The translations under genes were made by a program, and so were the position numbers. 14,379 nt of DNA. Origin: Bacteroidaceae bacterium (GTDB lineage Bacteria > Bacteroidota > Bacteroidia > Bacteroidales > Bacteroidaceae). Below are positions 1 to 6,498 of this stretch, one piece after another. Every line of letters starts with the position of its first letter. The first letter of the stretch is position 1. The stretch lies in assembly GCA_017628775.1 (NCBI GenBank), contig JAGBYN010000071.1, positions 1-14,379 on the forward strand, read 5' to 3'. The notes under the pieces were generated by a model. The model saw only the letters and a list, made by a program, of their open reading frames with translations. It made no database searches and was not told where the DNA came from.

Positions 1-39
1 GGCTTCCGCTCTGTAAGAGCAAAAGCAAAAAGGTGAGAG

Positions 40-66
40 AATGATGAAAATTTATTTTCAATCATT
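40..66. repeat. AT-rich hairpin (inverted repeat)
   Basis: Bases 40-51 (AATGATGAAAAT) pair with 54-66 through a 12-bp stem with one bulged A at 60 and a 2-base loop. The stem is almost entirely A/T and neither side has a separate T-tract, so it is not a standard terminator. It could end a gene lying left of the window, or it could mark the edge of the palindromic element that follows. Confidence 0.45.
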
Positions 67-91
67 TCCGAACCGCCCAGCTTTCGTAAAA

Positions 92-208
92 CAAAAGCTT
101 TTGCCCTTTCAGGGCGAACCATCCGGGATCCCCCCACCCAGGGTGCCGTTCCCTAAAGTCACTTACCCTGGGCTAATAGCTGATGCCCCTTCAGGGCGTA
201 CCATTCGG
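92..208. repeat. Composite GC-rich palindromic element, probably a dispersed repeat
   Basis: Several nested symmetries lie in about 117 bases. CAAAAGCTTTTG (92-103) is a perfect palindrome. GCCCTTTCAGGGC (103-115) is a 5-bp stem with a 3-base loop. CCCAGGGT (137-144) pairs perfectly with ACCCTGGG (165-172) across a 20-base loop, and CACCCAGGGTG (135-145) is itself an inverted repeat. A 34-bp segment at 93-126 recurs directly at 175-208 with six differences, so the central hairpin is bracketed by two near copies of the same module. No ORF covers it. From memory, similar CAGGGCG / CCCAGGGT-ACCCTGGGCT sequences are scattered between genes in Bacteroidota and some other phyla; that recollection was not checked here. 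Confidence 0.65.
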
Positions 209-294
209 CTTTGTTCTTAAATGACGATAAAATACTCTGGATTTAACTCCTGATTCAGACAAATATCTAATGCTTACTTTTAAACGTGTATTTT

Positions 295-328
295 GTGTAT
301 CAATCATTAAAGTGTATCAATCATTAAA
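295..328. repeat. Perfect 17-bp tandem duplication
   Basis: GTGTATCAATCATTAAA occurs twice back to back (295-311 and 312-328) with no mismatch. It lies in AT-rich non-coding DNA between the palindromic element and the operon terminator. Two identical copies suggest a recent slippage duplication. No function is evident. Confidence 0.8.
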
Positions 329-396
329 CTGCCCACACTCCATGTGTTTATTGGGATGCGGGCATGTTGTGATAAGCAAATAGCGCTATAAGTCTA

Positions 397-451
397 AATA
401 AAAAAAGAGGGAGCATGCTTTGTGGTCTTGCCGGACTTTAAGCATGTTCCC
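397..451 (-). terminator. Intrinsic terminator of the leftward operon
   Basis: Bases 409-420 (GGGAGCATGCTT) pair with 440-451 (AAGCATGTTCCC) in a 12-bp stem with a single G-T wobble and a 19-base loop. Read on the minus strand, the stem is followed at once by CTCTTTTTTTATTT (complement of 397-410), a classic U-tract. It lies about 135 bases beyond the rseP stop codon and fits the end of the seven-gene operon. The plus-strand side has no matching T-run, so it acts in one direction. Confidence 0.85.
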
Positions 452-586
452 TTATGTTTGTAAATGATGATCTATGGATTTGAACTGGGCCTGCTTCACA
501 AACGGAAATCATGAGAAGATCGAACGTCATGGTGAGGCAGGTGCGCGTTTTATTGGCACTCTGAAAACAAAGTGGTGGCGTCACGT

Positions 587-2002
587 TTATCTAAAGATGT
601 CGAACACGCCGAAGTTGCTACAATCGTTAAAGAGCGCGAGCACCATGAGCGAGAAGAGCAACACCATGCCGAGCATTTGGGCTTTTTCCATGAATGCATC
701 TGAGGGCTTTCGGCGTAAAACGATCTCAACGAGCAGGAAGAATACGTGACCACCATCGAGCGCTGGAATAGGCAGGATATTCATCACCGCAAGGATGAGC
801 GAGATAAAAGCTGTCAGCGACCAGAAGCGTTGCCAATCCCACGCGTCGGGAAAGAGATTGCCGATTGTGGCAAACGAACCAAGACTTCGTGCGCCTTCGG
901 CCGTAAATACGTATTTAAGGTCGCTTACATAACCCACCAGGGTATTCAAACCTCGGTCAATGCCCGCAGGGATGGATTGAAGCAGCGTGTAGGTGCGGGT
1001 TTCGGTTTCGTATTGTGCTATGGCATTTTGCATGTAGAAGCCGAATTGGTAATCGGGATTGAGGCGCACGGCAAGCGTGTCGGTATGTGTGGCGCCTGGG
1101 TGCTGAACAATGACGTTGAGGTTGAAGAGCACCGCTGAATCGGCGGCTGTGGCTGTGGCGAGAATGTCGCGACGGCGGCTCATTTCAAGACTGAAATCAT
1201 TCCACGTGGTGAACGCTACGGAGTCGATGCCCAAGAGGTGGTCGCCAGCTTGAAGTCCTGCGATGCTTGCTGGGGTGCCTGGTGCCACGCTGTCGATGAT
1301 TGAGGGGAGCAGGGGCGCGATGAATGGCTCGATGGTTTTGTTGCTGGTGATTTCAAGCAAACTGGGCGCATAGGGCAGGGGGAACGTGTGGTGGCTGCCC
1401 TGGCGCAATACGGTGATGCTTTGCGCCTGGCTCAGTGCGCGATAGAAGTCGGCGTCGAGGCGCGACAACTCAGTTTTATCGGTGCTCAAGGGTATGTCGG
1501 CATCCTGAAAGCCCAATTCTTCGGCTTGAGCGTTGAATTTAAAGCCGTGGGTGAAGTTCTTGACGGGCGTGAAGGTGTCGCCCCAAGTGAAGAGGATGGC
1601 GCTATAAATGACAAGAGCCGTGATGAAGTTAACGAGCACGCCGCCCACCATGACCAAGAGGCGTTGCCATGCTGGTTTGTACATGAACATGTTTTCGCGT
1701 GGCGTGTCGTCCTTTTCAAGGTCGTCCTTCGAGGTGCTTTCGTCGATCATGCCAGCAATGTTCACGTAACCGCCGAGGGGGATCCAGCCAATGTGGTAGT
1801 CGGTGCCGCGCCAGGTGAAGAGTTTGAGCGTGCCGCTTAATCGGCAAAAGCCAAGGTTTATGGCAGGGTCGAAGAAGAGGCAGAATTTCTTGACGCGTAT
1901 TTTAAAAAGTTTTGCGAACACGAAGTGCCCTCCCTCATGTAAGAGAATGAGCAAGGCAAAGCAGAGGATGAGTTGAAATGCTTTAATAAGAATGATTTCC
2001 AT
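587..2002 (-). CDS. rseP: RseP-family site-2 intramembrane zinc metalloprotease
   Basis: This is an inner-membrane protease of peptidase family M50. It cleaves transmembrane segments within the bilayer; in E. coli its substrates are the anti-sigma factor RseA and leftover signal peptides. The 471-residue protein has every expected landmark. The zinc-binding HEGGH is at 22-26 in the first membrane helix. The IPLGGYV membrane-loop motif follows at 74-80, and a membrane helix lies near 113-137. A PDZ domain is clear at about 232-275 (GTPASIAGLQAGD). The second active-site motif NILPIPALDGG is at 408-418 in a late helix, and a final helix is near 443-458. It is the last gene of the operon, 42 bp after dxr, and is followed by the terminator. 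No sigma/anti-sigma pair is in the window, so its substrate here is unknown. Family identity is secure. Confidence 0.95.
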   Translation of the reverse strand: MEIILIKAFQLILCFALLILLHEGGHFVFAKLFKIRVKKFCLFFDPAINLGFCRLSGTLKLFTWRGTDYHIGWIPLGGYVNIAGMIDESTSKDDLEKDDTPRENMFMYKPAWQRLLVMVGGVLVNFITALVIYSAILFTWGDTFTPVKNFTHGFKFNAQAEELGFQDADIPLSTDKTELSRLDADFYRALSQAQSITVLRQGSHHTFPLPYAPSLLEITSNKTIEPFIAPLLPSIIDSVAPGTPASIAGLQAGDHLLGIDSVAFTTWNDFSLEMSRRRDILATATAADSAVLFNLNVIVQHPGATHTDTLAVRLNPDYQFGFYMQNAIAQYETETRTYTLLQSIPAGIDRGLNTLVGYVSDLKYVFTAEGARSLGSFATIGNLFPDAWDWQRFWSLTAFISLILAVMNILPIPALDGGHVFFLLVEIVLRRKPSDAFMEKAQMLGMVLLFSLMVLALFNDCSNFGVFDIFR

Positions 2003-2044
2003 CGGGGATAGTCGTTAAAATATAGTTTAGTGGTTTGTTGATCG

Positions 2045-3199
2045 TTAGCGCCTGGCGATGTATTGCTCGGCCAATTGGCGCGTGTGTGCATCGGTGTCAA
2101 AGAGTTGCTCGAGCGTGGGGTGGGCAATAAATGGCGCTGTTTTCATGCACTTTTCAATAATGTCAGAGATGTCATAAAAACTGATTTTACCCTGGCGGAA
2201 TGCCAGGTTTGTGATTTCGTTGGCGGCATTCAGGATGCATGGCATGTTGCCTGCGGCTTCAATGGCATCGTAGGCCAATTTGAGGCATGGAAAATCGTTG
2301 ATGCGCGCTTCTTCAAAATTCATGGTTCGGAGGGCAAAGAGATTCAAACGCTCGCCGCTGAGCGTGAGTCGGTCGGGGTAGGTGAAGGCGTATTGTATGG
2401 GCAAGCGCATGTCGGGCACGCCCAATTGCGCCTTGACACTGCCGTCTTCAAATTGCACGGCGCTATGGATGATGCTTTCGGGGTGTACGACCACTTCAAT
2501 GTTTGCAGGGGCAACACCAAAGAGCCATTTGGCCTCGATCATCTCAAATCCCTTGTTCATCAATGTGGCAGAGTCGATGGTGATTTTTGCACCCATTTCC
2601 CAATTGGGGTGGCGTAGGGCCTGAGCGGGTGTGACGTTGGCAATAGCCTGGCGGTCAAGCTTGCGGAATGGTCCACCAGAGGCGGTGAGCAAGAGTTTTT
2701 CAATGCGGTTGTTGCCTTCGCCTGTCAGGCATTGGAATATGGCAGAATGTTCGCTGTCAACGGGAATGATGGGCACTTGGTATTCGTGAGCCAACTGGCC
2801 GATGATTTCGCCTGCCACAACGAGAGTTTCCTTATTGGCCAAAGCAATGGTCTTGCGGGCTTTTATGGCTGCAATTGTGGGGCGAAGTCCTGCAAAACCT
2901 ACCATGGCCGTGAGCACTACGTCGATGTGGGCATTGGCCACCACATGGCAGAGGGCTTCCGCTCCGGCAAACACTTTGATGGGAAGGGCAGACAATTCCT
3001 GAGCCACGTATTCGTATTGGCTTTCGTTGGCAATGACCACGGTGTCGGGCATAAACTCGCGTGCTTGCTGAATGAGCAAGTCGGCATTATTGCCCGCGGT
3101 GAGCGTGTGGGCTTCAAAAATATCTTTGTGCTGACGGATCACGTCGAGCGCTTGGGTGCCAATTGACCCTGTTGAACCTAATATGCAAATCTTTTTCAT
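2045..3199 (-). CDS. dxr: 1-deoxy-D-xylulose 5-phosphate reductoisomerase
   Basis: This cytosolic enzyme turns 1-deoxy-D-xylulose 5-phosphate into 2-C-methyl-D-erythritol 4-phosphate using NADPH. It is the first committed step of the MEP isoprenoid pathway and the target of fosmidomycin. The 384-residue length is normal. The NADPH-binding loop GSTGSIG is at 8-14. VDSEHSAIFQCL (147-158) supplies metal ligands Asp148 and Glu150, and MNKGFEMIEAKWLF (214-227) supplies the third ligand, Glu219. The SGGPFR substrate loop is at 174-179. The C-terminal helical domain is complete (NAANE at 324-328). It starts 16 bp after the rimM stop and belongs to the same operon. It shows that this organism makes isoprenoid precursors, hence undecaprenyl phosphate and quinones, through the MEP route. 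That fits its place beside murA, because both pathways feed cell-wall synthesis. Confidence 0.97.
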   Translation of the reverse strand: MKKICILGSTGSIGTQALDVIRQHKDIFEAHTLTAGNNADLLIQQAREFMPDTVVIANESQYEYVAQELSALPIKVFAGAEALCHVVANAHIDVVLTAMVGFAGLRPTIAAIKARKTIALANKETLVVAGEIIGQLAHEYQVPIIPVDSEHSAIFQCLTGEGNNRIEKLLLTASGGPFRKLDRQAIANVTPAQALRHPNWEMGAKITIDSATLMNKGFEMIEAKWLFGVAPANIEVVVHPESIIHSAVQFEDGSVKAQLGVPDMRLPIQYAFTYPDRLTLSGERLNLFALRTMNFEEARINDFPCLKLAYDAIEAAGNMPCILNAANEITNLAFRQGKISFYDISDIIEKCMKTAPFIAHPTLEQLFDTDAHTRQLAEQYIARR

Positions 3200-3215
3200 G
3201 TGTATTTCGGTCGTT

Positions 3216-3752
3216 TTATTGGTTTAGATCAAGAATGCCCTCGGGGAGCGATACGCAGATGGTGCGTTTTTTCATGTCGAAGGCCACTAAGAAATCGTCG
3301 TGGTAGGGGATAACAAGCTCATCGCCACGATTGTTTGTAATGTAGAACAAGGGATTTTCGGTGGCATCGTACACCTCATCGATGGTGCCAAGAAGTCCGG
3401 CGTTTTCTTCATAAATCGTATAGCCCGTGAGTGCGCGCAATGAAGAGAGTTCGGCATCTTCGTCGGCATCGCCTTCCAGATGCGCATAGGGGTAATACAC
3501 CTTTAATCCAACGAGCTTTTTGGCGTCCAAGTCGGTGTCGGTATCGGCAAATTTAAGAATGGCGGTGTCGTTGTTTTTGAAGCGGTAATCCTCAAGAAAG
3601 AAAGGCACCATAATGCCGTCGATTTCAAGTACGAGGTAGGGCGACGTGCCACGGTCGAAGGGGTCGTCGTTGAAGAGCAGTTCTACCTCGCCCTGCAATC
3701 CTCTGAATTTCTGAATGTATCCGATGTAATAAACGTCTTCGTGCTTAATCAT
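3216..3752 (-). CDS. rimM: Ribosome maturation factor RimM
   Basis: RimM binds ribosomal protein S19 and helps the 3' (head) domain of 16S rRNA mature during 30S assembly. The 178-residue protein has the standard two-domain layout. The N-terminal RimM domain (about 7-84) includes IGYIQKFRGLQGEV, the counterpart of the family's G-hG-GEV motif. A C-terminal PRC-barrel (about 100-175) ends in the typical VIPYHDDFL and LPEGILDL segments. The usual His of the first motif looks replaced by Phe or Arg, a modest difference. Its ATG overlaps the murA stop codon (ATGA, 4 bp), which points to translational coupling. Elsewhere rimM often sits with trmD and rpsP; the murA-rimM-dxr-rseP order is, as I recall, common in Bacteroidales. 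Confidence 0.93.
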   Translation of the reverse strand: MIKHEDVYYIGYIQKFRGLQGEVELLFNDDPFDRGTSPYLVLEIDGIMVPFFLEDYRFKNNDTAILKFADTDTDLDAKKLVGLKVYYPYAHLEGDADEDAELSSLRALTGYTIYEENAGLLGTIDEVYDATENPLFYITNNRGDELVIPYHDDFLVAFDMKKRTICVSLPEGILDLNQ

Positions 3753-5056
3753 GATTCTCTTGTAATTACGGCACCAAGCGAGCGCAGGCGGTGCTCAATG
3801 TTTTCGTAACCTCGGTCGATTTGTTGAATATTGTCGATGCGGCTTGTGCCATTGGCTGAAAGTGCGGCAATGAGCAGGGCGATGCCGGCACGGATGTCGG
3901 GCGAGGACATGCGGCGTGCACGCAATTGCACTTGCTTGTTGTGGCCGATAACCACGGCACGGTGCGGATCGCATAGAATAATTTGTGCGCCCATGTCGAT
4001 AAGTTTGTCAACAAAGAACAGGCGACTCTCAAACATCTTTTGATGAATCAATACGCTGCCCTGTGCTTGGGTGGCTACTACAAGAAGCACGCTCAGGAGG
4101 TCGGGCGTGAGTCCAGGCCACGGTGCATCGGCAAAGGTCATGAACGACCCGTCGATGAAACTCTCTATGGCATACGAGTCCTGACGGGGTATGAAAAGGT
4201 CGTCGCCAAGGCGCTCCATTTTAACGCCCATTCGGCGGAAGGCTTCGGGAATGATGCCGAGTTCATCATAAGCCACGTCTTTAATGGTGATGCCATCGCC
4301 CACCATGGCAGCCATGCCAATAAAACTGCCAATCTCAATCATGTCGGGCAGGATGCGGTGGGATGCGCCCCCAAGGCGCTCTACGCCTTCAATGTAAAGC
4401 AAGTTTGACCCTATGCCCGAGATCTTGGCGCCCATTTGCTTAAGCATCTTGCAAAGCTGCTGGATATAAGGCTCGCATGCGGCATTGTAAATGGTGGTGT
4501 TGCCTTTGGCCAGGACGGCAGCCATGATGATGTTTGCCGTACCCGTGACTGAAGCCTCGTCGAGCAACATGTTTGACCCTGTAAGCTCATCGGCATGCAC
4601 TTGGTAGCAATCGTTTTCGGTGTTGAACGTAAACGTGGCGCCTAACTTTTGAAAGCCGATAAAGTGCGTGTCGAGGCGTCGGCGTCCAATCTTGTCGCCT
4701 CCGGGCTTAGAGATAATGGCTTGCTTAAAGCGCGCTAAAAGAGGACCTACGAGCAACACACTGCCGCGTAGCGATGAGCACTTATCGAGAAATTGCTTTG
4801 AGCCGAGGTAGTCGTGGTTGATATGCTCAGCCATAAAAGAATAATCGCCATCGGCATGCTTCGTGATTTCAACGCCCATATCCGCCAATAAGGAAATGAG
4901 GTTGTTGATGTCTAAAATATCGGGAATGTTTGAGATGCGAACTTTCTCGTTGGTGAGCAAAACGGCACTAATGACTTGTAGCGCTTCGTTTTTTGCTCCT
5001 TGTGGGTAGATGGTACCCTTGAGCGGATGACCGCCTTCAATAACAAATGCTGACAT
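3749..5056 (-). CDS. murA: UDP-N-acetylglucosamine 1-carboxyvinyltransferase (Asp-type active site)
   Basis: MurA transfers enolpyruvate from PEP to UDP-GlcNAc in the cytoplasm, the first committed step of peptidoglycan synthesis. The 435-residue length fits the family. GAKNEAL at 20-26 holds Lys22 and Asn23, the substrate-binding pair. The active-site loop reads PGGDKIG (118-124), so Asp121 stands where most MurA proteins have the catalytic Cys of PGGC. In other bacteria Asp at this site is known to keep activity and give resistance to fosfomycin, which works by alkylating the Cys. The stretch APWPGLTPDL and the terminal RGYENIEHRL are also typical. It follows DUF4290 by 15 bp and overlaps rimM by 4 bp. 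An EPSP-synthase-like relative is ruled out by the GAKN start and overall length. Confidence 0.96.
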   Translation of the reverse strand: MSAFVIEGGHPLKGTIYPQGAKNEALQVISAVLLTNEKVRISNIPDILDINNLISLLADMGVEITKHADGDYSFMAEHINHDYLGSKQFLDKCSSLRGSVLLVGPLLARFKQAIISKPGGDKIGRRRLDTHFIGFQKLGATFTFNTENDCYQVHADELTGSNMLLDEASVTGTANIIMAAVLAKGNTTIYNAACEPYIQQLCKMLKQMGAKISGIGSNLLYIEGVERLGGASHRILPDMIEIGSFIGMAAMVGDGITIKDVAYDELGIIPEAFRRMGVKMERLGDDLFIPRQDSYAIESFIDGSFMTFADAPWPGLTPDLLSVLLVVATQAQGSVLIHQKMFESRLFFVDKLIDMGAQIILCDPHRAVVIGHNKQVQLRARRMSSPDIRAGIALLIAALSANGTSRIDNIQQIDRGYENIEHRLRSLGAVITRES

Positions 5057-5071
5057 GACTATTCAGCTTGA

Positions 5072-5662
5072 TTAAAAGGTTAATGTTTTGGTCTTGTGGT
5101 TGATGTCGATTTTGATGAGCTCATTGGCCTTGAATTTAGGTGTAATCTCACCCTCGGTGTATTCGGCAATGTCCTGCGCCACCTTATCGTTGGTAATACC
5201 ATCCCCTTTCCAATCGGCAAGATTGCGTTTCATTCGGTTTCCTGCCGCCTTAATAAGTTTTTTCTGCGCCTCTTTATTTTTGACGTCTCTGGTTATTTCA
5301 AGTAATTGTTGCAACAAAGCGCCATAATGCCGGTACTTAATGTTTTTTTGTGGGTACGGCAACTTTTGGCGCGTGATGTTTTCTTCCTTAACCTGAGTAA
5401 TCTTTGTGGGGTAGTCAATGTCTAATTGATAATTGGAGAGGTAAGCCAGGTGATCCCAAAGTTTAGCATTGTAGTCGGCAGAATATTTACGGTAAGCCGC
5501 GCTGTCGTCGCTATTGGCATCAATTACCTTCATGACACTGACAATAACGTGTGCCATGCGTGTGCGGTCGGCCTTATTGGGCATTTTAAGCGCTTTATCA
5601 ATCAATTGTTGAATCATATTGCCATATTCGGGCAGTTTTAACAAATGTTGTTCTTGATTCAT
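5072..5662 (-). CDS. DUF4290 family protein
   Basis: This 196-residue protein of unknown function belongs to a family I know almost only from Bacteroidota, usually directly upstream of murA. The recognisable N-terminal segment is LPEYGNMIQQLIDKAL (10-25), followed by a conserved-looking basic helix (NKADRTRMAHVIVSVM, 29-44). The protein appears mostly helical and rich in charged residues. It has no signal peptide or membrane segment, so it is probably cytoplasmic. A second basic helix (NKEAQKKLIKAAGNRMKRNL, around 130-150) could contact nucleic acid or a protein partner, but that is only a guess. Its stop is 15 bp from the murA start, so co-expression with the cell-wall gene is likely. The upstream gap to tsaB is 97 bp and contains a hairpin, so it may have extra regulation. 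Confidence 0.85.
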   Translation of the reverse strand: MNQEQHLLKLPEYGNMIQQLIDKALKMPNKADRTRMAHVIVSVMKVIDANSDDSAAYRKYSADYNAKLWDHLAYLSNYQLDIDYPTKITQVKEENITRQKLPYPQKNIKYRHYGALLQQLLEITRDVKNKEAQKKLIKAAGNRMKRNLADWKGDGITNDKVAQDIAEYTEGEITPKFKANELIKIDINHKTKTLTF

Positions 5663-5696
5663 CCTTGCTTGGGTTTTCTTTTCAGATTAATAAATT

Positions 5697-5748
5697 CACA
5701 CAATCAGACAGGCAGAAGCATAAACGTGATGTTCTACCTGTCTGTGTG
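5697..5748 (-). terminator. Hairpin between tsaB and DUF4290 (possible attenuator or weak terminator)
   Basis: Bases 5705-5717 pair with 5732-5744 (CAGACAGG core) in a 13-bp stem with one C/A mismatch and a 14-base loop. CACA at 5697-5700 adds four outer pairs with TGTG at 5745-5748 across a bulge. On the minus strand, the direction of transcription, it follows the tsaB stop by about a dozen bases. What comes next is AATTTATTAATC rather than a clean U-tract. It could be a partial terminator, an RNA-processing site or a 3'-end stabiliser that lowers or separates downstream expression. Confidence 0.45.
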
Positions 5749-5759
5749 TAAACATGGGG

Positions 5760-6485
5760 TTAAAATAAACTTTTAGCCTTTGTGGCCACAAACTCCTTGA
5801 GATAGAAGGGTTCAAAATAAGCGACATCGGCGAAGTCGTTGCGTGCAATTGCTTGTTCGGCCAAGGGCATGATGTGGCGCGCCAAAGGTTCAACCTGATC
5901 AATAAAGCGCGCGTTGGGGTGGGTGATAACCTCCTTGCATTTGTTGGCGCCAGTGCCGAAGAAATAAACGATGTTTTGGTCTAATATCGAGGCATAGGAA
6001 TCCTGATCAATGGTTTCGGCTTGGGGTTCGCGAATAAGCTTTAGTGCTCGGTCGTAAACGGCAGAATAGACGTCCATGCGTCGTGCGTCGATCATGGGAC
6101 ACAGCAGGGCGTTTTCCTCCAATTCATCGTATAAAAGGGGTTTCACACAAAGCAATTTGAGCGTGGGAATGCTGATTAAGGGAATGCCAAAACCATAGCA
6201 CACGCCCTTGGCGGTTGAAACGCCAATGCGCAAGCCTGTGTAAGAACCAGGACCGCTACTCACAGCCACAGCATCAAGCGGAATGGCATGGCTATTAGCA
6301 AAAGAAACGGCTTCTTCAGTAATTGCAGCTAAATATTGGGTATGGGCTTGAGGTTCGTGGATTTCTTTCTCAAAAAGCGTCATGCCATCTTGAAAAAGTG
6401 CCACTGAGCAAACCTCAGTTGATGTTTCTATAGCGAGAATACAAGACACGTTATTTTTACTCTTTTTAGAATTTAATAAAATCAA
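5760..6485 (-). CDS. tsaB: tRNA t6A biosynthesis protein TsaB
   Basis: TsaB is the scaffold partner of TsaD. With TsaE, the complex transfers the threonylcarbamoyl group to A37 of ANN-decoding tRNAs. It has an ASKHA-type fold without its own catalytic site. Diagnostic sequence is IETSTEVCSVAL (19-30) and SSGPGSYTGLRIGVSTAKG (76-94), plus the usual C-terminal YLKEFVATKA segment. The listed ATG gives 241 residues with a Lys/Asn-rich lead of about 15 residues ahead of the conserved CILAIETST. That lead is very AT-rich at the DNA level and looks like untranslated DNA. A GTG at 6447-6449 would start the protein two codons before the family's usual N-terminus (229 residues), so the true start is uncertain. 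It lies 13 bp after the DUF3078 stop. The other t6A genes are not in the window. Confidence 0.92.
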   Translation of the reverse strand: MILLNSKKSKNNVSCILAIETSTEVCSVALFQDGMTLFEKEIHEPQAHTQYLAAITEEAVSFANSHAIPLDAVAVSSGPGSYTGLRIGVSTAKGVCYGFGIPLISIPTLKLLCVKPLLYDELEENALLCPMIDARRMDVYSAVYDRALKLIREPQAETIDQDSYASILDQNIVYFFGTGANKCKEVITHPNARFIDQVEPLARHIMPLAEQAIARNDFADVAYFEPFYLKEFVATKAKSLF

Positions 6486-6498
6486 GTCATGCTTTGAT

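Noticed and set aside
1..36. C-terminal tail of a gene entering from the left
   Set aside because: All three forward frames stop within 42 bases and none gives enough residues to recognise a protein.
438..530. 30-residue minus-strand ORF between rseP and its terminator
   Set aside because: Its stop codon falls inside the terminator stem, it has no recognisable features, and it is short enough to be chance.
474..530. Possible tRNA, because GTTCAAATCC-like sequence appears on the minus strand near 474-487
   Set aside because: The T-arm bases on either side do not pair and no acceptor, D or anticodon stems can be formed around it.
474..749. 91-residue plus-strand ORF at the end of rseP
   Set aside because: More than half lies antisense to the well-supported rseP gene, its sequence is low-complexity shadow-like protein, and no family is recognisable.
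2063..2617. 184-residue plus-strand ORF, and similar long frames opposite rseP, murA and the S9 peptidase gene
   Set aside because: They are antisense to strongly supported genes and encode compositions typical of mirror frames.
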